A stretch of 64,000 bases of DNA from Brenneria sp. hezel4-2-4 (lineage in GTDB: Bacteria; Pseudomonadota; Gammaproteobacteria; Enterobacterales; Enterobacteriaceae): assembly GCF_013155275.1 (NCBI RefSeq), contig NZ_JABJXS010000002.1, positions 124,001 through 188,000 on the forward strand, written 5' to 3'. Shown here piece by piece: positions 55,079 through 63,177 of the stretch. The stretch's first letter is position 1; each line of letters begins with the position of its first letter. The notes beneath the pieces were generated by a model, which worked only from the letters and a program-made list of their open reading frames with translations, searched no databases and was not told the DNA's origin. The translations under genes and the position numbers were made by a program.

Positions 55079-55303
55079 GTGAACATAATTTGGCAATATT
55101 ATCATACATATAAAATTATGACACGTTGGGTGTATTCTATTGTGAAATAACGTTTCAATTATATGTGTATGATATTTATGATTTTTTAAAAATAAACTGT
55201 CAGCGCGATCACAAAAACATACTGTCTAGTTATAAATGTTCACGAAAACATTTTAATGTGCATTCACACTCGATATGTACAGGAAATGCAACTGTGAACA
55301 TAA
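55079..55303 (+). promoter_or_regulatory. regulatory region of the dehydrogenase-symporter-GH105 operon: KdgR-like box, CRP-like box, GTGAACAT repeats
   Basis: The 20-mer TGTGAAATAACGTTTCAATT (55141-55160) matches the KdgR consensus of pectinolytic enterobacteria, as I recall it, at about 17 of 20 positions and contains the inverted repeat TGAAA-N5-TTTCA. TGTCA-GCGCGA-TCACA (55198-55213) is a CRP box with one mismatch. GTGAACAT occurs at 55079-55086, inverted at 55236-55243 and again at 55294-55301 over the dehydrogenase start, and could be operator halves for the adjacent LacI protein. Pectin control, catabolite control and local repression are thus all plausible. Confidence 0.65.
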
Positions 55304-56382
55304 AACCCACTGTAATCAAACAACTGGTCAATTTTGGCCCGAAAGACTATCGCCTGATCTCTGCGCCGCTGCCGGAGCCAAAAGAGAATGAACTGCTGGT
55401 GAAAGTTGGCGCTTGCGGTATCTGCGCCTCTGATTTTCACTGCTACCACGGTGCGCCGATGTTTTGGGGCAACGAGACGTTTCCTCCGTATGTAAAAACC
55501 CCGGTAGTCAGCGGTCATGAGTTCTACGGCACCGTTCATGCGGCAGGCCCGAATGCGCTGGAGCACTTTGGTGTCGCGCTGGGCGACCGTGTTATTGCGG
55601 AACAGATCGTACCTTGCGATAAGTGCCGTTTTTGTCGCAACGGGCAGTACTGGATGTGTGAAAAACACGACATCTACGGTTTCCAGAAAGAAGATGCCGA
55701 TGGCGGCATGACCGAATACATGCTGTTTAAGCCCACCAGTCGGGTACACAAAATCCCTGAGTCGCTGTCGCTGGAAGAGTGCGCGCTGATTGAGCCGTTC
55801 TCCTGTTCGGTGCACGCGGTCAATCGTGGCGATATTCAGTTTAACGACGTGGTGGTGCTGGCGGGGGCCGGAACTTTAGGACTCGGCATGGTGCAAGCCA
55901 TCAAACTTAAAACGCCGAAAAAACTCATTGTTATCGACACGATGCCGCACCGCCTGGCGCTGGCGAAACAGCTTGGCGCGGATGAGGTCATGAATCCGCT
56001 TGAGGAAGACGTTATCGCGAAAGTGAAAACGATGACCGACGGCTATGGCTGCGATGTCTACATTGAAGCCTCTGGCAACCCGGCGGCAGTCAATCAGGGA
56101 CTGCAAATGATCCGTAAGCTTGGGCGCTTCGTGGAATTCAGCGTATTCAGTCGCGAGACCTCCATCGACTGGTCAATCATCGGCGACAGAAAAGAGTTGG
56201 ATATCCGCGGCGCGCATTTAAGCCCTGGCTGCTATGAGACGGTTATCGATCTCTTTAGCCGCAAGCTGCTGACGGCAGAAGGCATCGTGACGCACCAGTT
56301 CCCGCTCGACAGTTGGGAGATGGCATTCGCGACGTTTGGCAGCGCTAAAGCAATCAAAGTGCTGCTGGTGCCACACGCGTAA
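55294..56382 (+). CDS. zinc-dependent alcohol dehydrogenase (MDR family)
   Basis: A 362-residue medium-chain dehydrogenase. The catalytic zinc site is in CGICASDFHC and SGHEFYG, and the structural zinc site has cysteines in CDKCRFCRNGQYWMC. The NAD(P)-binding fold shows VVLAGAGTLGLGMVQAIKL and VIDTMPHRLALAKQLGADEVMNP. I place the start at GTG 55294 because AGGAA lies 8 bases upstream; the frame is open back to 55126, but that AT-rich segment looks like regulatory DNA. It may oxidise or reduce a sugar or polyol released from the imported oligosaccharide; the substrate is unknown. Classical Dickeya rhiTN has no such gene. Confidence 0.88.
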   Translation: MNIKPTVIKQLVNFGPKDYRLISAPLPEPKENELLVKVGACGICASDFHCYHGAPMFWGNETFPPYVKTPVVSGHEFYGTVHAAGPNALEHFGVALGDRVIAEQIVPCDKCRFCRNGQYWMCEKHDIYGFQKEDADGGMTEYMLFKPTSRVHKIPESLSLEECALIEPFSCSVHAVNRGDIQFNDVVVLAGAGTLGLGMVQAIKLKTPKKLIVIDTMPHRLALAKQLGADEVMNPLEEDVIAKVKTMTDGYGCDVYIEASGNPAAVNQGLQMIRKLGRFVEFSVFSRETSIDWSIIGDRKELDIRGAHLSPGCYETVIDLFSRKLLTAEGIVTHQFPLDSWEMAFATFGSAKAIKVLLVPHA

Positions 56383-56472
56383 TCACGCGCTTTAAATCCG
56401 CGATCGGGTGTTGGCAACCCTATGACATGCCAGCACCGTACCCCAATCCACAATGCTTCGGGGCACAAAAAA

Positions 56473-58068
56473 ATGAAACAACGAAAGATAGGTTTACATC
56501 ATTATCTGGCCTACGGTTCCGGTGATTTCCTTGGAGCCGGCACGGCAGTATTAACCTCAGCCTGGCTACTTTATTTCTATACCAGCTTTTGCGGACTGAC
56601 GCCCATCGAGGCGACACTGATCTTCGCCTGCGCACGCGTGCTTGACGCCGTGGTAAGTCCGCTGATGGGCTATGTGAGCGATAACTTTGGCAGCACCAGG
56701 CTTGGACGGCGCTTTGGCCGCCGCAAGTTCTTTATTTTGCTGGGTATTCCTTGCATATTTAGTTACACCATTATGTGGGTTGGAGACATGGCGTTTTGGT
56801 ATTACCTGCTCACCTACCTGCTGTTCGATATCGTCTACACCATGATTCTGGTGCCTTACGAAACACTGGTGCCGGAAATGACCGATGACTTTAAACACAA
56901 GTCGAAATTCTCCGGCGCGCGCATCGCCATGGGGCAGCTTTCCGCTATATTGGCGGCCTTTCTGCCGGGCGTTTTCCTGTCATATTTTGGTAAAGACAAT
57001 CCGCTGTCGTTCTTTTACGCAAGCCTCGTTCTTGCGGTGATTTGCGCCATTGTACTGACGCTGGTCTATTGCTTTACCTGGGAACGGCCTGCGGAGCTGA
57101 AATCTGAAGCGGAGCGCCGGCACGAGCAGGGCGATGAGAACCTGACGCTGAGGGAACGTCTCAAACGCCTGAGCATTGAATTAACCTCCACTTTCCGCAT
57201 CAAGATTTTTCGCCAGCATCTGGGGTTATACCTCGGCGGCTATATCGCGCAGGATGTCTTCAATGCCGTGTTCACCTATTACGTGGTATTTGTCCTGATG
57301 CAGACGGCGCAAACTGCATCAAACTTAATGGGCGTGATGGCAATCCTTCAGTTCGTTGCGGTTGTCGGCATGATCCCGCTTTGTATCCGCTTTGGGCCAG
57401 CGCCCGCCTATCGCGTCGTGGTTATACTGTTCGGCCTGGCCTCCGTCTCGTTTGCGCTGGTTTACTATGCGGGAATGAGCGATGTCTATTCGCTGCTTCT
57501 GTTTATTTCCGCAGTGGCGGGTCTGGGCCGCGGCGGGATCAACTATATTCCCTGGAATATCTACACTTACATTTCAGATGTGGATGAGACGATAACCGCT
57601 CAACGCCGTGAGGGCATTTTTGCCGGAGTGATGACGATGACGCGAAAAGCCTCGCAGGCAGGGGCGGTCATGCTGGTGGGGATCATCTTGCAGATGTCCG
57701 GTTTCGTGTCGGGCAAGAGTGTGCAGGATCCGCAGGTCAGCCACACCATCTTACAAATACTCAGCTTTGGTACTGTGGGTTTACTGGCTGTCGGATTTAT
57801 TATCTCTCTGAAATTTAAACTTAATTTGCATACGCATCAGTTGTTGCAACAAGAGAATCAGCGTATGCGCAGCGCCAATCGCCCGCTGCCGGAAAGCGTT
57901 TCGCCTGATATTCGGGCGACGGTGGAAATGCTGACCGGCCTGAAATACGAATCACTATGGGGTAACAATAACATTGGCTACCTCAATCGCCAGAAAGCGC
58001 CCCCCGTAAAGGCTAACGCAGCCCACATGTCTTCACCCACTTCTGAACATGATAAATACGCAGGATGA
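56473..58068 (+). CDS. GPH-type sugar:cation symporter, probable rhamnogalacturonide transporter
   Basis: A 531-residue membrane transporter of the glycoside-pentoside-hexuronide family, with about twelve helices. Typical signatures are YGSGDFLGAG at the start of helix 1, CARVLDAVVSPLMGYVSD, GRRFGRRKFFILLG, YETLVPEMTDDFKHKSKFSGAR and RREGIFAGVMTMTRKASQAG. TogT and related transporters of oligogalacturonides and rhamnogalacturonides in pectinolytic bacteria belong to this group. I start at ATG 56473 (MKQRKIGLHHYLAYGS); an earlier in-frame start at 56422 adds 17 unconserved residues. The GH105 gene follows 4 bases later, so the cargo is probably the unsaturated rhamnogalacturonan disaccharide. 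Confidence 0.87.
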   Translation: MKQRKIGLHHYLAYGSGDFLGAGTAVLTSAWLLYFYTSFCGLTPIEATLIFACARVLDAVVSPLMGYVSDNFGSTRLGRRFGRRKFFILLGIPCIFSYTIMWVGDMAFWYYLLTYLLFDIVYTMILVPYETLVPEMTDDFKHKSKFSGARIAMGQLSAILAAFLPGVFLSYFGKDNPLSFFYASLVLAVICAIVLTLVYCFTWERPAELKSEAERRHEQGDENLTLRERLKRLSIELTSTFRIKIFRQHLGLYLGGYIAQDVFNAVFTYYVVFVLMQTAQTASNLMGVMAILQFVAVVGMIPLCIRFGPAPAYRVVVILFGLASVSFALVYYAGMSDVYSLLLFISAVAGLGRGGINYIPWNIYTYISDVDETITAQRREGIFAGVMTMTRKASQAGAVMLVGIILQMSGFVSGKSVQDPQVSHTILQILSFGTVGLLAVGFIISLKFKLNLHTHQLLQQENQRMRSANRPLPESVSPDIRATVEMLTGLKYESLWGNNNIGYLNRQKAPPVKANAAHMSSPTSEHDKYAG

Positions 58069-58072
58069 CACT

Positions 58073-59215
58073 ATGACGATTTACTCCGTAAAACACAGCG
58101 CCTTATTGCGCCAGCCAGAACGTTTTATCTCCCGCGATGCGCTCAAAACGTTAATCCATAAAGTGACCAGTAATCTGGTCGCGATTGAAGACACAACGGG
58201 CGAATTTGCACTGCATCTGGACGATGGGCGCATCATCGACGCCAAGGGCTGGGCGGCCGGCTGGGAGTGGACCCACGGCGTTGGCCTGTACGGCATTTTC
58301 CAGTACTACCAACAGACGGGCGATGAATCTATGCGCACCGTTATCGACGACTGGTTCAGCGCCCGTCTGACGGAAGGCACGCCGACTAAAAATGTGAATA
58401 CGGTCTGCCCGTTACTGACCCTCGCTTACCGCTATGAAGAGACCGGCAATCCCGCCTGGCTGCCGCTGCTTGAACGTTGGGCCGAGTGGGTGATGTACGA
58501 GATGCCGCGTACGGAAAAAGGCGGGATCCAGCATGTTGTTATCCACAAAGAAAATAACCAGCAGCTCTGGGATGACACCCTGATGATGACGGTGATGCCG
58601 CTGGCTAAGATCGGCAAACTGCTCGGGCGTCAGGAATACATTGAAGAAGCTAAGTTTCAGTTCCTTACCCATGTGCAGTATCTGATGGATCGGGAAACCG
58701 GCCTGTGGTTCCACGGCTGGACGTTTGAAGGCAATCACAACTTTTCCCGCGCGCGCTGGGCGAGAGGGAATAGCTGGTTAACTGTCGCTATCCCTGATTT
58801 TATCGAACTGCTGGAGCTTCCGGAACGCGATGCGACGCGCCGTTTTTTACTGGAAGTATTAAACAGCCAGGTCAGCGCACTGGCGCGGTTGCAGGATGAA
58901 AGCGGCCTTTGGCATACGCTGCTGGATGACAGAGACTCGTATCTGGAGAGTTCGGCAACCGCAGGGTTTGCCTATGGTATCTTGAAGGCGGTACGTAAAC
59001 GCTACATCGATGCATCTTATGCAAACGTCGGGCAGAAGGCTATTCGCGGGGTGGTTAACTGTATCAGCGATGAAGGCGAACTGACGCAGTCTTCATTCGG
59101 TACGGAAATGGGGCCGGATCTGGAGTATTACCGCCAGATCCCGTTGACGCCGATGCCGTACGGGCAGGCCATGGCGATATTGTGTATGGCGGAGTATTTG
59201 CGCGTGTATCTCTAA
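58073..59215 (+). CDS. rhiN: GH105 unsaturated rhamnogalacturonyl hydrolase (RhiN-like)
   Basis: A 380-residue cytoplasmic hydrolase of family GH105. It cleaves the unsaturated galacturonyl residue from the disaccharide made by rhamnogalacturonan lyase, releasing rhamnose and an unsaturated uronate. Motifs include WEWTHGVGLYGIFQYYQQTGD, NVNTVCPLLTLAYR, QLWDDTLMMTVMPLAKIGKLL (with the family's Asp), WFHGWTFEGNHNFSRARWARGNSWL and SYLESSATAGFAYGILKAVRK. ATG 58073 has AGGA 7 bases upstream; an in-frame ATG at 58049 lies inside the symporter gene. The released rhamnose would enter the rha pathway encoded 20 kb away. Confidence 0.88.
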   Translation: MTIYSVKHSALLRQPERFISRDALKTLIHKVTSNLVAIEDTTGEFALHLDDGRIIDAKGWAAGWEWTHGVGLYGIFQYYQQTGDESMRTVIDDWFSARLTEGTPTKNVNTVCPLLTLAYRYEETGNPAWLPLLERWAEWVMYEMPRTEKGGIQHVVIHKENNQQLWDDTLMMTVMPLAKIGKLLGRQEYIEEAKFQFLTHVQYLMDRETGLWFHGWTFEGNHNFSRARWARGNSWLTVAIPDFIELLELPERDATRRFLLEVLNSQVSALARLQDESGLWHTLLDDRDSYLESSATAGFAYGILKAVRKRYIDASYANVGQKAIRGVVNCISDEGELTQSSFGTEMGPDLEYYRQIPLTPMPYGQAMAILCMAEYLRVYL

Positions 59216-59223
59216 GGGGAAAG

Positions 59224-59256
59224 TATGTGCCGGCGGCCCGAGGCGGCCGGCACATA
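59224..59256. terminator. 11-bp hairpin after the GH105 gene
   Basis: TATGTGCCGGC (59224-59234) pairs exactly with GCCGGCACATA (59246-59256) over an 11-base GC-rich loop, 8 bases past the stop codon. No T-run follows directly, so it may be a terminator helper or an mRNA-protecting hairpin. Confidence 0.5.
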
Positions 59257-59304
59257 GGCCCAAAATTGAGCATAACCTGACCCCAAATCTGACCACCATT
59301 TTTC

Positions 59305-59347
59305 CCCGATGCGGAGAGAAAACTAGAAACGCATCGGGAAGGTTTTT
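59305..59347 (+). terminator. hairpin with T5 tail
   Basis: CCCGATGCG (59305-59313) pairs exactly with CGCATCGGG (59330-59338) around a 16-base A-rich loop, followed by AAGG and TTTTT (59343-59347). A probable intrinsic terminator for the operon. Confidence 0.5.
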
Positions 59348-59412
59348 CGCGCTAACCTGTGGGGATTCCTCCGCTTGATGATGTGTGACCGATTAAGACG
59401 CCCGGCCGCCCA

Positions 59413-59596
59413 CATACCACGCTAATGAACACTCTCGGAAGACTGACTGTCTGCGCAACGTGTTATTAGCGAGCCTGCCCGCAACATTACCGAAGTTGCG
59501 CTGGACCATGGTGTTATTGACATGTCTCATTTCAGCCATAGGTTCAGTAAAGTTTTCGGTTGTTCCCATCTTCGCTGCGGCGCAAAAACGGAAGAT
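59413..59596 (+). pseudogene. decayed C-terminal fragment of an AraC-family gene
   Basis: This stretch is clearly related to the end of the intact AraC gene, 62269-62450. Shared runs include ATTACCGAAGT, GACATGTCTCATTTCAGCC, CTTCGCTGC and, with a mismatch, the segment around AATGAACAC. The copy has many substitutions and indels, lacks the N-terminal three quarters of the gene and has stop codons in its former frame. The bases from about 59597 to 59770 resemble nothing I recognise on either strand. The remnant lies just upstream of the amidase gene, suggesting that a second copy of the amidase/AraC neighbourhood was once present or that the region was rearranged. Confidence 0.82.
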
Positions 59597-59901
59597 AATT
59601 TTCTTAACCGAAAGTAATGCCGTCCATTTTTTCAGTCCGGTGTTGCTTATAGGAAAATGCGCCACCAGCTCCGGCTGGGAATCCATCGCTCTGCTCAGCG
59701 CCTCAAAGACTAAGATGTCGAAGCGTTGCCATGGGTACGCCGGGGTGATCAAGAATCGGGGCGGTTAGATCGTCCTTTCTGACACACTATCTGGCTTGTT
59801 GAACATAGCGTCCAGGTTGCGACTCCTTTAGCGTGAATGCAGTCGATGCGCTGGCACTGATTGCCGGCGATGCTTATTCACTGACAACAGGAAGCTGAAC
59901 C
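59597..59901. other. unassigned segment between the AraC remnant and the amidase
   Basis: No convincing gene is seen. On the minus strand 59610-59752 encodes PWQRFDILVFEALSRAMDSQ and neighbouring protein-like sequence that I cannot place and that runs into the AraC remnant. On the plus strand 59832-59898 is an open tail ending in ALALIAGDAYSLTTGS and a stop 3 bases before the amidase ATG, which could be the end of a lost upstream gene. Both look like fragments. Confidence 0.35.
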
Positions 59902-61296
59902 ATGAGTGAGTTGCACTACCAAAGTCTGCTGGAGATAGGCAGAAGAATTCAGTCGCGCGAGATCTCGTCCGTCGAGGTGACTACCGCCATCCTGCACCGT
60001 ATCGCAGCGCTGGATCCACAGTTGCACGGCTACATTTACGTGATGAAAGAGACCGCGCTGAAGGACGCCGCGCAGGCGGATAAGGAGATCTCCAACGGTG
60101 AATTTCGCGGTCCGCTGCACGGCGTACCCATTGCCCTGAAGGATTTGATCTGGACCAAGGACGCGCCGACCACGCACGGCATGAGTATTTATAGCGGGCA
60201 CTACCCGGTGGAGGACTCTACGGTGGTGACGCGCTTTAAAGCGGCGGGGGCGGTGATCATCGGTAAGCTGGTGCAGACCGAAAGCGCCTTTGCCGACCAT
60301 CACCCGGAAATCACTCCGCCGTCCAACCCCTGGGGCAACGCTTTGTGGACCGGCGTATCTTCCAGCGGTTCGGGCGTCGCCACCGCCGCGGGCCTCTGCT
60401 ATGGCGCAATCGGCACCGACACCGGCGGCTCTATCCGTTTCCCTTCCAACGCCAACGGTCTGACCGGCATCAAGCCGACCTGGAGCCGCGTTACCCGCCA
60501 CGGTGCCTTTGAGCTGGCGGCCTCCCTTGACCATATTGGCCCGATAGCCCGATCTGTAGCCGACGCCGCCGCCATGTTGCAGGTAATTGCCGGCCGCGAT
60601 GAAAAAGATCCCACTTCCAGTTCGGAACCGGTGCCGGATTATCTCGCGCTAATGACCCGCGGCATCAGCGGTATGCGTATCGGCGTCGATGCGGACTGGG
60701 CGCTGGAGCCGGTAGATGAGGATACCCGCCACGCGCTGCGCTCGGTGATTGAACAACTGACGGCGCTGGGCGCGGAGATCGTCCCCATCACCATGCCCGA
60801 TACCGAGCAGGCCGCCGAGGATTGGAGCGCCATGTGTGCGGTGGAAACCGCCGTCGCTCACGAGGAGACTTTTCCGTCGCAGCGCGATCGGTACGGCCCG
60901 GGCCTGGCCGGCCTGCTGGATTTGGGGCACAGTGTCACGGCGTTGGAGTACCAGAAGCTATGGCTGCGTCGCGCCGCACTGCGCGGTAACGTCAGCGCAC
61001 TGTTCAAACAGGTGGATCTGATCCTTTCACCGGTCACCGCTTTCGCCGGTCTGACCTGGGACACCATGACGCGATTCGGGACCGATGCCGAACTGTTCCG
61101 GGGCGTACTGCGTTACACCAGCGCCTTTGATTGCACCGGTCATCCGACCGTCACGCTGCCCTGCGGCGTAACGTCGGCGGGGGCGCCCATCGGCTGCCAA
61201 CTGATAGCGGCTCATTTCGACGAAGCGAGCGCGATTCGGGGCGCCTGGGCTTATCAGCAGAAGACCGACTGGCATCGTAAGCATCCGGCGCTATAA
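59902..61296 (+). CDS. amidase (amidase signature family)
   Basis: A 464-residue amidase. The Ser-Ser-Lys catalytic set is visible: Lys in PIALKDLIWT, the cis-Ser and Ser region VSSSGSGVATAAGL, and GTDTGGSIRFPSNANGLTGIKPT. It hydrolyses an amide to a carboxylate and ammonia; the substrate cannot be told. It is far shorter than a full allophanate hydrolase (AtzF about 600 residues) and lacks that enzyme's C-terminal domain. The neighbourhood, an AraC regulator, an ANTAR antiterminator and a Urt-type importer, points to use of an amide or similar compound as a nitrogen source. GGAAG precedes the ATG. Confidence 0.9.
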   Translation: MSELHYQSLLEIGRRIQSREISSVEVTTAILHRIAALDPQLHGYIYVMKETALKDAAQADKEISNGEFRGPLHGVPIALKDLIWTKDAPTTHGMSIYSGHYPVEDSTVVTRFKAAGAVIIGKLVQTESAFADHHPEITPPSNPWGNALWTGVSSSGSGVATAAGLCYGAIGTDTGGSIRFPSNANGLTGIKPTWSRVTRHGAFELAASLDHIGPIARSVADAAAMLQVIAGRDEKDPTSSSEPVPDYLALMTRGISGMRIGVDADWALEPVDEDTRHALRSVIEQLTALGAEIVPITMPDTEQAAEDWSAMCAVETAVAHEETFPSQRDRYGPGLAGLLDLGHSVTALEYQKLWLRRAALRGNVSALFKQVDLILSPVTAFAGLTWDTMTRFGTDAELFRGVLRYTSAFDCTGHPTVTLPCGVTSAGAPIGCQLIAAHFDEASAIRGAWAYQQKTDWHRKHPAL

Positions 61297-61316
61297 GTCG
61301 GTCGATCATTTTAGCC

Positions 61317-61336
61317 GCCACCCCGCAGAGGGTGGC
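61317..61336 (+). terminator. 7-bp hairpin after the amidase
   Basis: GCCACCC (61317-61323) pairs with GGGTGGC (61330-61336), followed by ATTCCTTCT. It is a weak terminator candidate, 20 bases after the amidase stop. The remainder up to 61525 should contain the AraC gene's promoter, which I cannot place. Confidence 0.4.
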
Positions 61337-61525
61337 ATTCCTTCTGCCCCACCGTACAGCTTCTTTGCCCTGTTTTAGAACACTCCGCTTTCACCTCACG
61401 CACTGCTGGCAAAAAAACATTTAACATCAATTGGTTAATAAGATGCCCACGCTCTGATAACGCAAGAAAAATGGCCCTTATCTTGCATTGATCACCTATC
61501 CCATGACGACGTTGCGAGAAGCCGT

Positions 61526-62470
61526 ATGAAAGAAATTTTCACTACCGATAATCTTGATAACCGCCATCGGTTCGATGCCTGGCGTGATGCCGTTTGTTCC
61601 CGCCTCATCAGGGCGCAGGCGCGTCAGACATTCGCCAGCGAATTCTCCGGCAGTTTTACCTACAGCATGCTGGCGGATGTGGGGATTGCCAGCCACACGT
61701 CGAGTTCTTCCCTGTTGTGGCAACGAACGACCGAATGCATTCGCCGTCATCCAAGCAACGATTACTATCTGGGGTATTTTCGATCGGGAAAGGGATCTCT
61801 TGAACAGAACGGAAACGCCGCCAAAGTGGGCCCGGACGAACTGGTGATTTACGACGCCGCCCATCCGTTCAATTTTTCCATGGATAAGGCCGCCATCCAT
61901 ATTGTGCGGCTGCCGCGAGCAGTGTTCGACAAAAACACGCCGAAAATTGCTGCATTGGCCGGCACCTGCCTCAATCCGGTGCGGCCGGGCATCACCACCC
62001 TGAAACAGATGATGCAGGAGGCGTTCGCGTACAATCAGGAGCAGGAAAACAGTTTTTATACCGAACAGTTTGCCGGTACGCTGTTGGATATCATCACCGT
62101 TTGCATCAACCTGCAACAAGGCGGCGAGATTCAAAAACCAGATCTGTATAACCGCATGGTTAAATATCTGAAGCAGAATCTGCATAAGCACGACCTGTCG
62201 ATTACTACGATCGCCAATGCACACCACGTCTCACCACGTACCGTCACCCGCGTCTTTGCCGCTCACAATACCACGCCAATGAACACCCTCTGGCATGAAA
62301 GATTGATCGCCTGTCACAAGGCGCTAACAGCGGGCAACATCCGCAATATTACCGAAGTGGCGCTGGATCACGGTTTTATCGACATGTCTCATTTCAGCCT
62401 GGCGTTCCGTAAAGCTTTCGGCTGTTCCCCATCTTCGCTGCTGCCTAAGAACAGGGTAACTAGCTGCTAA
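61526..62470 (+). CDS. AraC-family transcriptional activator
   Basis: A 314-residue regulator. The N-terminal part (residues 1-190) is of the AraC-binding-like type seen in FeaR (NRHRFDAWRDAVCSRLI, GYFRSGKGSLEQNG, DELVIYDAAHPF). The C-terminal DNA-binding domain has DLSITTIANAHHVSPRTVTR VFA and VALDHGFIDMSHFSLAFRKAFGCSPSSL. It lies between the amidase gene and the ANTAR gene and probably controls the amidase or the transporter operon. A degenerate copy of its last quarter occurs upstream of the amidase. Its 3' end overlaps the convergent ANTAR gene by 11 bases. Confidence 0.9.
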   Translation: MKEIFTTDNLDNRHRFDAWRDAVCSRLIRAQARQTFASEFSGSFTYSMLADVGIASHTSSSSLLWQRTTECIRRHPSNDYYLGYFRSGKGSLEQNGNAAKVGPDELVIYDAAHPFNFSMDKAAIHIVRLPRAVFDKNTPKIAALAGTCLNPVRPGITTLKQMMQEAFAYNQEQENSFYTEQFAGTLLDIITVCINLQQGGEIQKPDLYNRMVKYLKQNLHKHDLSITTIANAHHVSPRTVTRVFAAHNTTPMNTLWHERLIACHKALTAGNIRNITEVALDHGFIDMSHFSLAFRKAFGCSPSSLLPKNRVTSC

Positions 62471-63062
62471 TGAATTGCAGGTTTACACCGCCGCCGATTA
62501 CTTTGTCGGCGGTGTGCTCCAGACTGCAACGCTGATTCATCGAATCGCTGAGTATAAAGCGGTGCGCGGCACTTTCGCTAAGGCCGTACCGGTTCATCAG
62601 AATCAGCTTGGCCCGGTTCAGTTTGTTCTGTAGAAAGAAGCGCGCCTGGAGTTTGTTAAGCTCATGGCGCAATGCGGTCTCCCGGCGGTGCGCATGCAGA
62701 ACCATCATCAGTTGCGCCACCAGCGCCACCGGCTGCGGGGGAAAAGATAGGATGGACGCTGGTTGCAGGCTCAGCAACAGTGGTAAAACAGTGGCGTCCT
62801 GCACTTTCGCCAGCGCCATCAGGATGATGCCCCGAGCATGGAGTTGTGCGGCAAGGGTTTCCAGCGTCGAGTGCCAGCGTGGTTCCGCCAGCGCCACAAC
62901 CACTGCCGTTTCGGCTGGGATCTCCTCCGAGAGCGGCCAGACGCGGCTGACGCAGCAACCCATCTGCATCAGCGGCTCCGCCAACCGCTGATATTCCCGA
63001 CACGCCGGATGCAACACGCACACCTTGACACCCTTAAACATCCCCAGCAATGACTGGCCCAT
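62460..63062 (-). CDS. AmiR/NasT-like ANTAR-domain antitermination regulator
   Basis: A 200-residue protein with an N-terminal pseudo-receiver (VKVCVLHPACREYQRLAEPLM, AVVVALAEPRW, LLSLQPASILSFPP) lacking the full Asp pocket of true receivers, a coiled coil (LRHELNKLQARFFLQNKLNRA) and a C-terminal ANTAR domain (AKLILMNRYGLSESAAHRFIL) that binds RNA hairpins. AmiR and NasT relieve transcription termination in amide and nitrate operons when a binding-protein partner releases them. It is 115 bases downstream of the Urt-type ATPase gene and on its strand. AGGAGG precedes the ATG. Confidence 0.88.
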   Translation of the reverse strand: MGQSLLGMFKGVKVCVLHPACREYQRLAEPLMQMGCCVSRVWPLSEEIPAETAVVVALAEPRWHSTLETLAAQLHARGIILMALAKVQDATVLPLLLSLQPASILSFPPQPVALVAQLMMVLHAHRRETALRHELNKLQARFFLQNKLNRAKLILMNRYGLSESAAHRFILSDSMNQRCSLEHTADKVIGGGVNLQFISS

Positions 63063-63177
63063 GGTTCCTCCTGCGCGATGGCGATATGAACACAGGAATT
63101 GTAATCAGCCATCCGGCGTGGCGCTGTGTTAAGAAGGACGAATGTTATGTCGGGAGGGACAGGACGGTGCCACGGCG

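Noticed and set aside
55126-55293. N-terminal extension of 56 residues on the alcohol dehydrogenase
   Set aside because: The extension is AT-rich, contains the KdgR-like and CRP-like boxes and encodes no known leader; GTG 55294 has a good ribosome-binding site.
59460-59768. 102-codon plus-strand frame across the AraC remnant
   Set aside because: It reads the decayed AraC sequence out of frame and continues into unrelated DNA, so it is not a real gene.
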